Shown: positions 1 to 10,318, counted from the stretch's first letter. The stretch is DNA of 64,000 bases from Cyanodermella asteris (GCA_900618795.1 UYJD01000011.1:1-64000), one strand, 5' to 3'. Notes: generated by a model from the sequence alone, not told the origin. A program made the numbers and translations.

Positions 1-40
1 GATTCACTCTCTTCCGTCTCCCTAACCCTTATCTATCCAC

Positions 41-63
41 ATCAATCAATCAATCAATCAACA
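41..63. repeat. ATCA microsatellite
   Basis: A run of the tetranucleotide ATCA, about five copies, inside a CT/CA-rich stretch that resembles a fungal transcript leader. No reading frame downstream could be matched to it with confidence. Confidence 0.8.
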
Positions 64-723
64 CTGCAAAATCAACTCCTTCTTCTCAACAATAATATCA
101 CCTATAATATTTCCCTACCTTCTATTTGACACCTTGCACCTGACTTACTTGCTTTGCTTGCTGCTTCCCTTGATATTTGCCTTATCTAACTATTTATTAT
201 ACTTGCCCACTTGCCATACCTACACGAATTGATCTTTTCCTAACCCCACGCACTATATATTGAACTTCGGAACTTTTCCTCCGCAAGGAATCTTTCGACC
301 TACACGCAGACTGTTTGCGGTCAACTCCGACCTTTAATCCAGCTTCACAGCCCTTTGACTCCTTTCTCCGGCTTCAACGCCTTGCGCGGATCCCAGACTC
401 GACATCTTCCAGCGTCTACTTTCAGCTCCGCCGTCTCGAACAATCCAAGTCTTGAGCCCCACCGCGGCATAAATCGCCGTCCCTTATATCCTCTCAGCAT
501 CGGAATCCAGATCAAGAACTGTTCGGTACGAAAATCCAGCCTCGCACCTCACCTCGGATTGCCTCGATGCCAGCACTTTCAGGACGTCAAGTCAAGTCAA
601 CAGCGGACATTGCGCAGGCCGAACTTCACATCTCAACGGCAGCATCGAGAAAGAGCATTCCCTCTCGCCCAAGACTCCCGAACCCGATCCTGATATCAGC
701 ATTATGCCTCTTGCAATGCAAAA
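64..723. other. No supportable gene (leader-like sequence)
   Basis: Pyrimidine-rich sequence with several short overlapping reading frames, none protein-like by composition or motif. It may be the former 5' leader of the decayed locus that follows; that is inference. Confidence 0.4.
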
Positions 724-724
724 A

Positions 725-1135
725 AAAATGGCGCCATCCAAGCATGCATGGCGCACTTCCACCAGCGACTCTCGAGGCCCGATGGCAAGAACAGGCACCT
801 TGAGCCCTCAAGCCAAAAGCAGACGCACAAGCCGAAGTTTACGAGACCTCGAATGCACCATCGACAAGGACTCTCCGCCTCCCACAGGATCATCCGAAAC
901 CCGGCCTGGCATCGATGTCGTCCCTCCTGGGATGCATTAAATGGCGCTATTCCGGCACGTGGTCGACCTTTTAGCGTCCCAGCAGCCCCAGAAAGCAATT
1001 TTCGCATGGATGCCGTCCATTGTGAAAGGCATCGAGTTCGTGAATCGCGCCATTCCAACATGGACGGCAGACATCACATCGAAGTCCTCCGTCCTCAAAG
1101 GCATCAAGGTTGTGGATGGCGCCATGCCAGCATGC
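725..1135 (+). repeat. Degenerate dispersed and 72-bp tandem repeat
   Basis: Diverged copies of an ATGGCGCCATnCCAgCATG-like core are seen near 728, 941, 1044 and 1116. The last two lie in a tandem unit of exactly 72 bp: AAAGGCATC recurs at 1025 and 1097. In the frame starting at 941 the 72-bp unit encodes a 24-residue repeat, with VKGIEFV followed by LKGIKVV. The amino-acid similarity suggests the repeat was once coding. Confidence 0.6.
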
Positions 1136-1396
1136 GATGGCTTGGCAGAGAAAGAGTATGAGCTGGAGCGAGGGCGTTGACCAAACGAAACCAATCTTCA
1201 AATCCTCCGCGAAACTATTGCGGCTGAAATCGAGCATGTCGACAAGCAGTCCAACGCCGAAACCTCCCAGTAGTGAAAGACCAGTTCCGGAGACAAACGT
1301 AAAGCGATGCGTCAATTTTTGGGCGAGATCGCTCAAATCAAGGCCAGTCTTGCTGGAAATGTCGACCATTGGGACGCTGCGAGCCTGAGAGGCTGA
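941..1396 (+). pseudogene. Decayed coding frame with helical, charged protein and four in-frame stops
   Basis: One frame runs from 941 and reads as a plausible protein: a 24-residue repeat, then a charged, probably coiled-coil segment (LQILRETIAAEIEHV, later KAMRQFLGEIAQIKASL). It is interrupted in frame by TGA at 1178, TAG at 1271, TGA at 1274 and TGA at 1394. TAG and TGA are each one C-to-T change from CAG (Gln) or CGA (Arg), so the break pattern fits RIP-type or deamination damage. I do not recognise the family. The alternative, chance open sequence, is less likely given the continuity of charged helical composition across the stops. Protein-like sequence in this same frame reappears at 2896-3550, so the two pieces may once have been one gene. 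Confidence 0.45.
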
Positions 1397-1924
1397 ACCT
1401 GACCGAATTCACGACTCCAAACGGTCATGTTCACGCACGACCTCCAGTATCCGAATTCAAATGACACAATCTGATCGTTTTGGGCTGAACGATCCGCGGA
1501 TTTGGAGAGCAGCATGCATATTGGCGAATAAGTTCTTTGATGCCTGGCAGCGACATCCTCTGGCGGCATTTCCAACGATTCCCTGCAGACCTTGCTCCAG
1601 TGGCTTCTCAGCTGGCTCCTCTCATGGCAAGCTCCAGCGGCCACTCCGACGTGCTCCGTCTGTTCGATCGAGCTGCATGTTCTCGGTCGGGAACCAGGAG
1701 GAGTCAATCCGCATCTCATCGCGTCCAGGACCGACAGTCGATTGGCGAGCTGATTGACAACAGCTGAAATTCACAGCGTATACGAAAGTCCATCAGCGTG
1801 CTTCGACTCCAGACTCCGCAGTGGGCTCAGGTGTACACGGTCGCATGGGTCTTGATCGTGTTGCGAGAAGCGCTCCGAAAATCGAATTGGAAATCGCCTG
1901 CGGGGGGCTCCACTGACTGGTGTG

Positions 1925-2225
1925 TTTCGGCGGCACGCTCCAGCGGCGTTCAATGAATTGTTCAGCTCCAGGCACCAGCTTCAGGGGCATCCAGCGGCGA
2001 AGTCCACTGATCTTTGGCACGCTTCGGCGACGAGAAATGGTTGTTCAGCTCCAGGGACCAGCTCCAGCGGCGTTCACCGACCGGCGTCAGGGTCACAGCG
2101 GTAAAGCCAAATAATATTTGCCGCGCAGGCCCAAGCACAGCTTCAGCGGCATGCTCCAGCGGGTTCCAACGGGGTGGGATCCAGCGGGTTTCAGCGGCAT
2201 GTTCCAGCTCCAGTGGCCCGCTCCG
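1925..2225 (+). repeat. Degenerate CTCCAGCGGC-rich repeat
   Basis: Many imperfect copies of a CTCCAGCGGC / TTCAGCGGC motif, often preceded by GTTCAGCTCCAG, spaced irregularly at about 20-40 bp. Reading through gives SSG- and AAF-rich peptides in several frames. It looks like a decayed minisatellite, and I cannot assign a coding frame with confidence. Confidence 0.55.
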
Positions 2226-2559
2226 GCAGCCTTTCCCATCCCATACCCGTCTTCAGCGCATCCTACGTGCGAGTCAAGAGTGAGCCGCAAGCAAAGAACG
2301 TCACCGTGCAAGAATGCGTATGTCAAGGTTGAGGGTGGGCGTGGACGATTTGTGTGCAAAAAGGTTGGCGGAGAAATTCCACGACCGAACAAAAGCTGGG
2401 CGAAAAAAGAAAGTGAGCTCCAAAAGTCAGGCTCGCGGACGGCTGACTTGGTAGATTCGAACTCGAAAGTTATGCTTCGCGGGTACAGGTGGGTTCAGCG
2501 GCAAGCTTGTGAGCTTCACTGGCTGCTCTCAATGGCTTCAGGGGGATGGCTGTCCGCTC

Positions 2560-2895
2560 GAGGACTTGGGCAATTGCGTGATTGAAGACCTGGACAGTTG
2601 TTCGATCGAGAACTTGAATAGGTGTTCAATCGAAGACTTGAACAGGTATCTGTTCGGAGACTTGCTTGAAAAGCTCGCCGAGAACTTGGATGAATACCTC
2701 CCCGGGTGCTTCACTAAAAAGCTGCCTGAGTCGTTCCCGTGGTATTTGGCCGAGTCTTTGGCTGGGTGTCTGGCTGAGTATCTGCCCCAGTATTTGTCCC
2801 AGTGTTTGCCCTAGTATTTGACCGAGTGTTTAGCCGAGTATTTGCCCCGGTGTTTGCCCCAGTGTTTGGTCGAGTGTTTGGTAGAGTGTTTAGCC
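2560..2895 (+). repeat. Tandem 24-bp minisatellite, 14 units in perfect register (octapeptide repeat)
   Basis: Fourteen consecutive 24-bp units fit 2560-2895 exactly with no indel. In frame they encode an octapeptide whose early units read EDLDSCSI, ENLNRCSI, EDLNRYLF and whose later units read ESLAGCLA, EYLPQYLS, ECLAEYLP. Each octamer is itself two related tetrapeptides (E-x-L-x). Length conservation with sequence drift suggests coding constraint on frame. One unit carries an in-frame TAG at 2812-2814 where neighbouring units have Gln or Glu codons (CAG/GAG). The repeat is expected to be helical, but its function is unknown. Confidence 0.8.
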
Positions 2896-3550
2896 TGTCA
2901 GCTTAAAGTCTTCTGCCGCCAGACTTTCCTTCCACGAGCTCTTCCAAGGAGCAGATATTCCAGTTGCTCGCATACTTTCTCTCCAGCCGGGTGGCCACCC
3001 TGACCCGCGGGTGTTCTTCTGGGAGGACTTTTACCGTGAGGCGGAGATTAGGGAGGAGCGAGACGACGGGAAGGCCGTCAAGTCTATCCAGTCCAGCATC
3101 AAAGCTTACATTGACTTCGAGAAAAAGCGGCAAGATGCCGAAAGACAGGCCGCAGAAGAGCAGAGACAGAGAACGGCATACAATGAACTGAAAAAAGCGG
3201 AGGTCAACAAACTTTCATCATGCGGACGGCTAATGAGGACAAGATCGCTCACAAAGCGTCGGCTGGCAAGAACTACACGCCGCCACAGCTTGATTTCTCA
3301 TCCCTTCCAAACGGCTCAGCAGCTTGATAAGATCGCGTTTGGCATCAGTCAGGTGAACGAGTGGGTGTCCGAAGCTTACATAAAGGCTGACATATTTGCC
3401 GGTTCGAGGGACGCTGACGATTACCGGACTGAACAGGAGGCGGAGATGCACCGATGGGTCGACATAGCATACTGGTATAATAACTTTCGAGAAGGCTGTC
3501 ACGCAGACAAATGCGGCCTGGACGAGGCACTCGCTCGGCCAATTCGCTAA
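2896..3550 (+). pseudogene. Coiled-coil-rich coding fragment downstream of the octapeptide repeat
   Basis: Open sequence in a frame one base off the repeat frame. It contains FHELFQGADIPVARILSLQP, then a highly charged helix (REAEIREERDDGKAV and KKRQDAERQAAEEQRQR) and an acidic/aromatic C-terminus with HRWVDIAYWYNNFREG. No ATG opens the frame; the first usable start-like codon is GTG at 3011. That fits a 3' fragment of a broken gene or an exon of a spliced one. The middle (about residues 70-95 from 3011) is Arg-rich and unlike its flanks, suggesting a further local frame error. No domain family recognised. Confidence 0.4.
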
Positions 3551-3674
3551 TCTTCATACCTTGTTCGCTCACTTACGATATGTCATCGAAGTCGAAGTCC
3601 CAAGTGTCCTTGCCGAGACCACCTTCGTCCGATGAAGACATCTTGTCGCCAGCTTCATCTCTCTTTTCATGACC

Positions 3675-5602
3675 TTAATCCTCCGCCTTGTTGATCGCCT
3701 TTCCATGTTTCGGTTTCGGAGCCGCCTTCCCCTGGGCTGATATACTGTTCTGACCTGGTGCCTTAGACGCGAGTTTGGCATTTGCGGACGGCGTACCTGA
3801 GTCTCTTGTACTGCTTGAACTTGCCTTCAGGGTAGCGATCTCTTTTTCATTTGTCTTCAAGCTCTTCTGCGCTGTAAGGAGTTGACGCTTGACGGGTTCG
3901 TTCTCCTGTCGTAAGCGCGCGACCTCATCATCCAGCTCCCGAATCCTCCTATTCGTGTCGTCGTGGGCCATTTCCGAGTTGATTTCCATGCGGCCGCCCG
4001 TCGCCGAGTCCGAGTCCCGTATTTCGTCAGAGGCGGTCAATCCTTCCATGTGACCGGCAGGGCCCTCGCGAGTAGTATCGAGGCCGGCATCCTGAACAGA
4101 ACTGCCCGGTGATGTGTTGCTTGAGCTGCTCGCTGCCAACATCACCTTCGCTACTTCCACGACGTGGTCCATCATGGTGGCTATCCCTAGACACGCCTTG
4201 TCTTGGATCGCCAGTCCCATGTCTCGAGCCACGCCCTCCTTGCGCATCTCGGGCAGATGATACAGTAATCAAGCCAATGGCGCATCCGTGTACGGGCTCG
4301 TGTCTTCCGACGGACGATTGCTGCCACTGTTTCAAGACAGGTGATGATCTCTGGCATAGTAGGGACAGGGGCGACTCTGCTATGACCGGAAATCGTCTCG
4401 AGAGCCTCGATGACCAGTTCCAGTTCCCAGGCAATCTCTTGTACCTTTGTGATCGAAGCGATTCTGTCCATAGCGTCTGCTCTCGTTTCCTCTTGATATT
4501 GCGAGAAAGCATCGAAGATTGCAACATCGCCGTGCGCCAACGGTGCCTTTGGGTCGAATACAAAATCGTCGTCCACTTCGCATAGTTCAAAAAATTTCAG
4601 TTCTCCCCTCACCCGGAGGAGCTCTGCGACTACCGGGTAGTACTTGGAGTCAGCTTCCGAGCTCGAAGCTCGAAGGCCCACCAGAATGCACACGTTCCGT
4701 GATATGGTCGGTGGCCTGCTTCGATCTTTGGCGAGTGCATGACTCACGTCTTCGATCTGTGACATCTCCAGCAAGTCGGGTGCGCGCTTTGCCCGTACGA
4801 AATGCCAAGGGGACCTCGGATTGAGTGGTGTTGGCAGAGATATGGTGATTTTGGTGCCGTCTTCCGCAACTGCAGTCTCCTCCCGCCAGCTAGGCCCATC
4901 AGCATCGGTCCCATCGGAAGCACTGTGACTGCTTTTTTGGGTGCCGTCCTCGCTCGCTGTATCTTGGCTCATGGTTGTCGGTTGCTGTGTTTGAGGCGTG
5001 TCAGACGCGGTGGTGGTGGTTGTAAACATTCCGCCCTCGCTTGTCGTTGCAGGTTGCCGACGCTCCACCGCATCCGAGCTGCCCGCCGTTATTACCGACA
5101 ATGAATGCTGCAGAGGATTTGTCGTCAATGAAACTTCTGCGCCTGATTCTAGTTCAGCAGAAAGTCTGTTGATCGCCCGGATCCAGGCGTTCCGCTGTTC
5201 GCGGACTAGCTGGTGGGTAAACCTTGTGAGGACCCAGCTAGCTCCCGTCTTCAGAAGCTCGACTTGTTCCACCCGTTGCTGGCTTTTCGGCAGGTCGGCT
5301 GTCTATTGCTCTAGACGAACTTGCAGGTTTTCCATGTCTTAGTCTTGTCTCAGTCGTGTCTCCAATCGAACATCCAATGCGATAGCCTCTTCGGCATGCC
5401 TTCGCATTTCCGACAGAGCTCTGCTGGTCCCGCGATCTGCTTCGCTTGTCATGACCAATGCAGGTGGTAAACTGGTTCCAAGCTGGTCACTAGTGATCGG
5501 ATTCAGGTAAATGCTGGTGTTGACCACGCTCGTAGCAATTTCCGCCCTGTTCTGGTAGCCCGCCATCCAGGGCATCGTATCGTCAAATTCGTACTCTCGC
5601 AA
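3675..5602 (-). pseudogene. Paralog A: unknown repeat-locus protein, interrupted by two nonsense codons
   Basis: Read on the minus strand the order is: an N-terminal module (DDTMPWMAGYQNRAEIATSV), a coiled coil, a Ser/Thr-rich linker, then a conserved domain with SLPTPLNPRSPWHFV, DRSRPPTISRNVCILVG and LKFFELCEVDDDFVFDP. A C-terminal segment follows with a leucine-zipper-like helix (RIRELDDEVARLRQ) and a Lys-rich tail. The coiled coil is broken in frame by TAA at 5339-5341 and TAG at 5303-5305, both one C-to-T change from Gln codons. The junction between 4187 and 4247 changes frame, by an unresolved intron or an indel. A 59-nt GT-AG intron (5594-5652) joins the N-terminal module to a short upstream segment ending ADNDDE. 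The conserved domain is clearly homologous to paralog B at 7368-8866. Function unknown. Confidence 0.55.
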
Positions 5603-5648
5603 GAAACATAAAATGCTAGGGACATCACATCATGACCTCAATCGTCCA

Positions 5649-6852
5649 TTACCTCGTCATCGTTGTCCGCTTCCAGCAGCTGTTGGACATCGACTCGGCC
5701 TTCCCTGGTCCATGCGCCCAGCGATCCCAATCCCTCATATATACGTGCGGAAGGTCTTTCATCGTGGTCGTGCTAACTTGCATCGCCACCTGAACTTGTT
5801 GTCCGCAGCATGCTACACAATCCTCGGTCATCCGTAGCAAGTCGTTGTGGATTCCGAGGTATATGTTGACTCGTTGCTGAGTCTGTCGGCGGTTGCTCTC
5901 CAGTACTAAGGCAGCCCACACTTGGCTGTAGACCTGTTCCATCTCATCCACCCGTTTCGCTATTCGGCTGAACAACATAAGCTGTCCAAGGAACTCGCCA
6001 CGGGTGTGACCGAATGAGGGAAGAATGCTTCTAAGTTTGGCTGTAATCTGGTCCTTCTCAGCGATGCTGGGCTGCGCAGACTCACGACAATGCATGAGTG
6101 CTTGACGATGGATCTGACACACATTCGGTGGCACCGACGACAGCTCAACGGCTGTCTGCTCCTCAGATTACAGGAACAGATCGGCAGTCATTTTCGCGTC
6201 CTAGTCGTCGAAACCTGCGAGCCTCTGGGCTATCCTGATAGCCTGAGATCTATCCGCTGCCTGTGGGTAAAACTGCAGGATCTGGACCTGCTTCTCGTCT
6301 TCTGGGTCTGCTGAGCTCTCCATGGCCCTGAGCTTGCCATGTCTGTCCACGAAGATGTAGTGGAGCTTTTCATAATTGTCCCGGAGCGCAACGAATGCTC
6401 GACCCATGAGCTCTCCGGTCTCGTCGAATCGCATCCTCTTCCCATTTCGTCTTCGAAGGGCCGTTATCGCGGCAGTTGCTGGTTCTGTACCGAGGACGAC
6501 CATCCGTACTGCGCCCGTCTGAGACCCATCACTTGTTGTGCCCAAGTCGCATGCTTTGGCGACCTCGAGTTGCGCAGAAACCCCGTCATCAGATTCGCTA
6601 ATCTGGACCCATTGAATCGGACAGATCGGCGATGCGCGCATCTGCGAGTGTTCCCCATATTAGATTGCCGCAGAGCACTCGACGCTGGCACGATATACTC
6701 GCTGTAGAGGCGATCAGATCCGGCCGCTCTGCCAGCTGCAAGGGTCTGTCCAGGATGACGCCAAAGAACTTGCTATTTCGTGGCCACATGAAGCTGTTTG
6801 GTGAATCGTCCGATTGGGCGGACTCTTTCATGGTTGTATACATCTGGAGCAT
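5649..6852 (-). pseudogene. Upstream fragments of the paralog A locus
   Basis: Three protein-like pieces lie in order on the minus strand. From about 6852 comes TMKESAQSDDSPNSFMWPRN. From 6641 comes a segment with GRAFVALRDNYEKLHYIFVD and QILQFYPQAADRSQAIRIAQ. From 6134 comes a helical segment with QVYSQVWAALVLESNRRQTQ. They lie in different frames and I could not connect them by consensus introns. They may be exons of A, a separate broken copy, or both. The piece ending near 6201 has an aromatic/Arg/Ala pattern weakly like the N-terminal modules of A and B, which hints at internal duplication. Confidence 0.35.
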
Positions 6853-7367
6853 GTCCTCATATATAGAGAGTCCATTCCTCCTTCAATCCGCTCGTCTCTC
6901 GAATCAGCCGATTCCTGGATGATGCATCAAGCAAATGCATATCGTCTCTGTACACCACCGTTGGAACCTTTCTCTTCCTTTGGATGACGGAACACTGGGC
7001 GTATTTTCTGTCTTGAAGCAAAGCTTAACTTGGTAGGCTGAATTTGGGTGGATTTTGAGCAGGAACCCTCATTGATGGAAGCGTGAATCGGGGCGGGATG
7101 GAATATCCTGAACAAAAAAAGAAGTCTTTACAAATTAAGCAAATTTGGCTTCTCACATGGAAAAGCGAACTGTTTGGTGATCTGTAGACCGATTTCAAGA
7201 CGCACGCGGTGCTGCGACGGTTTCTCTCTTCATACCATCATGTTTGCGGAGGCCAAGTCCGATGCCATAGCAATTGTGACAGCTCGGCTCGATATTGGAC
7301 TCGAGCCCTATTCACGCTGCAATTGACAATACCACGTCAGACCTTTCGATCACATTTGCCGCTGCAG
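6853..7367. other. Intergenic, no gene seen
   Basis: Space between the two paralogs, with AT-richer stretches and a CATATATAG element near 6859-6867 upstream of the A fragments. Nothing else is supportable. Confidence 0.4.
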
Positions 7368-8866
7368 TCACATCACATCCGGTTCCCATATCAGGTCTTG
7401 AAATTTTGTGATTGGCTCCAGTGTTGCCAGCGCTGCCGTCCTCCCTCCATGAGGTGTGAAAAAAACTTCCAGTATCGCCACTTCGTCAACATTTACCCGC
7501 TTCGTCTCGTCGAAGACCAGATCGTCATCTTTCTCTCGAAGTTCAAAGAACTCCAGTGGGCCTTTGGCGCGATGGAGCTTTGTGATTACCAGATGCGCCG
7601 TCGGATTAACCTCCGTACGTCGGACGCCGACCAGGATAAACACGTTGCGCGGGATCGTCGCTGCTCTGGATCGATGCTTTGCCAAAACCTCGCCTAACTC
7701 ACTGATACGATTTGAGTCCGTCAGATTATTGGTAGACTTTGCCGGGACGATGTGCCACGGAACTCTGGGATCAGCTGGTGTAGGCAATAATAGATCGATC
7801 TTGTTGCCATCCTTCGTGACTGCCCTTTCCGCTTTGAAGTGAGCTTCCTCGTCGTGTGGCACTTCGGATTGATCGGATATATCGACCATGGTGCAGCTGT
7901 CTTGGTAGATGGCAGTTTGGGTCGGCAAAGGTGGCTGGGTGGCTATAGATGGCTGAGTGGATTGCGGGCCTTGCGCCCTTGGTGCTGGAGGGGTTGTGTC
8001 AGGATACAGCTTATACCAGTCTTGATAACCTCTTTCTGCTCGATCCATTGTGTGCTCTCTGTCAAATCGTCTGATAGCATATCGAGACTCTTCTGCATCT
8101 CTATCATTTCTCCGTCATGAGCCAAGAGTCTCTCCAGTAAGTCATCCGTGACGATGGCTACGTCGACGATAGTCTATAGCATGTCCGAAGAATTGATCCG
8201 GTCGTGAACTCTTTCCGTCTTCACTGTCAACGGCAGCGGCAGCTGAATCTCCGCCTGAGATCCTGTCATCAAATCATAGCAGACGCTTGTGTTGATCAAA
8301 TTCGTCGCCATCTTAAGCCTTCCCGCAGTGTTGCGATTCGCCTGCCAAGGCATCCAGAATATCTCCTCTTGTCGCGAGTCCAGTTTGCAAGCGACAAGCG
8401 TCTCTGCGTCTTGGTGCAGGATTGCGAGACCGGGACGTTCTCCTGACAAGCGAATGACCACTGGGAACATATCCCGATTTGTTTGCTGGCGCTCTGGCCG
8501 GGCAACTTCAGCAGACTGGCTGCGATTATGTGTGTTGGAGATCCAGCCGACCAGAACGCTATTGGCGAACCCGTGCTTCGCGTCGGGTATAAGTTTGATC
8601 AGATCTGGAGCTGTAGCTGGAGCCGTATCGTGTGGTGCGTTCAATCCGTGTCGACAGCATTTGACGGTTAGTCTGGTGGCCTGGCACAGATCCGCAAATC
8701 TGGCGTTTATCCTGATGTTTTTTCCAGCGTCCTGCTTCGCGACCATGTTATTCATCTTTGACAGCGGGTTGGTGGAACTTGCTGTTCGAGTGGTAAGGGA
8801 AAGCGTATCCATGGTCGAATCCGTCTCCAGGCAGTGGTGAGCTTCGGTGCGCGACGAAATACACAT
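7368..8866 (-). pseudogene. Paralog B: second copy of the unknown family, with an in-frame TAG and a frame change
   Basis: Minus strand. The N-terminal half (8174-8866) contains DMFPVVIRLSGERPGLAIL and a module EEIFWMPWQANRNTAGRLKM that matches paralog A's MPWMAGYQNRAEIATSV region. The frame then passes a TAG at 8174-8176 (CAG would restore Gln) into a coiled coil, GEMIEMQKSLDMLSDDL and IEQKEVIKTGISCILTQ, which aligns with paralog A's KSQQRVEQVELLKTGASWVL. The conserved C-terminal domain (LLLPTPADPRVPWHIV, KHRSRAATIPRNVFILVG, LEFFELREKDDDLVFDE) continues in another frame and stops early relative to A. Further N-terminal sequence may lie in another frame up to about 9063. Function unknown; the family is shared with A. 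Confidence 0.55.
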
Positions 8867-9222
8867 TCTCGCAGTCCGCCAGAGTGGTGAGCCCGTTCAA
8901 CCGCCAGCAGGCAGCCGACGTCGTTTTCAAAGACTTTTTGCAAGATGTGAACCCGCCCGTACTCGCTCAGAATTAGGGAATCCTTATTAACGGCTTTCCA
9001 AAGGAGGGTGTCTCGAGGCGTTATGGCGGGAGTATGAACTCTTGCACGCACAGCTCTAAGCAATTCTTAGATTGGCCTCAGCGCTCATATATACACACAT
9101 TTGCCTTTGCAAGTGAAACGAATTGATCATGATGAGTTGTGGAGGTTACATTTATCGTTTAGATTTTATATAGTGCTTAGCACACGACACAGTTGGGCAT
9201 CAACTTATGTGCGTTGGCCTTC

Positions 9223-9398
9223 GGTCAGGCAGTGCGCTGTACTCTCCACGTTCTTCAGCAGTTTGGTCGTGATCGCGCGGCTCCGGTTGCGGTGTTCTTG
9301 ACCTCCTGAAGGTCAAGCAGTGCGCTGTACTCTCCACGTCATTCAGCAATTTGGTCGTGATTGCGCGGCTCCTGCTGCGGCGTCATTCACCTCCTGAA
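9223..9398. repeat. 88-bp tandem direct duplication
   Basis: Two adjacent 88-bp copies, 9223-9310 and 9311-9398, both beginning GGTCAnGCAGTGCGCTGTAC and ending ACCTCCTGAA. Many of the differences are transitions (C/T or G/A), as in repeat-induced mutation or deamination. The flanking minus-strand frame encodes a short protein-like tail. Confidence 0.8.
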
Positions 9399-9562
9399 GC
9401 TGACGAGCAAAAGCCTCGCAACGCAGAAAAGGCACCGACGTATTCAAGGGTGTTGAGGCCATTAAACATCCTCTGACGCAGTGGGAACCGTTTGGACAGC
9501 GGTGTATCACTTGGGTTGTTGGCCACTTGAACAACATTGCCCAAGCTGCTGCATAGAGATGC

Positions 9563-10100
9563 TCGATGGAGGTGTCTGGGGAGGTATCTGCTGAGGTGTT
9601 TGAGAAGGTTGATGCCGAGATGCTTGCTTGGGTTTTTGCTGAGGTCGCCACGAAGATGTCTGCTGAGGTATTGACTGAGATTGATGCTGAGTTTGATGCC
9701 GAGGTCCTCACTCGGGTCCTTGCTGGAGTGTTTGCCAAAGTACCTGCTGGAGTACTTGGCGAAGTCCTTGTCGGAGCCCTTGCTGAAGTCCTTGTTCAAG
9801 TCCTTGCTCATGTCCTTGCTGAAGTAGTCGCTCCAGTACTTGCTCCAGTCCTTGCTAAAGTCCCTGTTCCAGTCCTTGCTCCAGTCCCTGCTCCGGTCCT
9901 TGCTCTAGTCCCTGCTCTAGTCCTTGCTCCGGTTTTCGCTGTAGTACTTGCTCAAGTCCTTGCTCAAGTTCTCGACGGGATCCTCATTGGAATCGTTGGT
10001 GAAGTCCTTGCTGGGGTACTCACCAAGGTCCTCACCGGGGTCCTTGCTGAAGTGCTTGCGAAGATGTCTGCTGAAATCGATGCTAGGGTTGATACTGAAC
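9563..10100. repeat. 12-bp minisatellite, about 45 units (tetrapeptide repeat)
   Basis: The consensus on the plus strand is near GTCCTTGCTCAA and units stay in 12-bp register for about 540 bp. The plus strand is open throughout as A-[EPQ]-V-L tetrapeptides. The minus strand reads S-K-D-[LFW] tetrapeptides, with at least two TAG codons where units would otherwise carry TGG. Those minus-strand G-to-A changes are C-to-T in CCA (CpA) context on the plus strand. The minus-strand text GACTTGAACA is also found in the 2560-2895 repeat on the plus strand, so the blocks may be inverted relatives. Which strand was coding is not decided. Confidence 0.75.
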
Positions 10101-10318
10101 TACAAGTGGAGCCTGACAGTTCAACTCAATGCATTCAATCATGGCACGGTCATTGACCTTGCCCTGCCAAACTTGACCTGTCTCTCTGCCCTTGCCCACT
10201 CCCAGTCGCCGGCCGGCCGAAGCAGTCGCAGCAACCAGACCAGCAACAGGGTGCTCAGAACACAAGCAACAAACGTAAGCATCGAAGCGTCCGCCGCCTG
10301 CTCCACGCCACCATCTGG

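Noticed and set aside
2560-2895. CRISPR-like array
   Set aside because: Units are contiguous 24-bp repeats without unique spacers, in a eukaryotic genome; it is a coding-type minisatellite.
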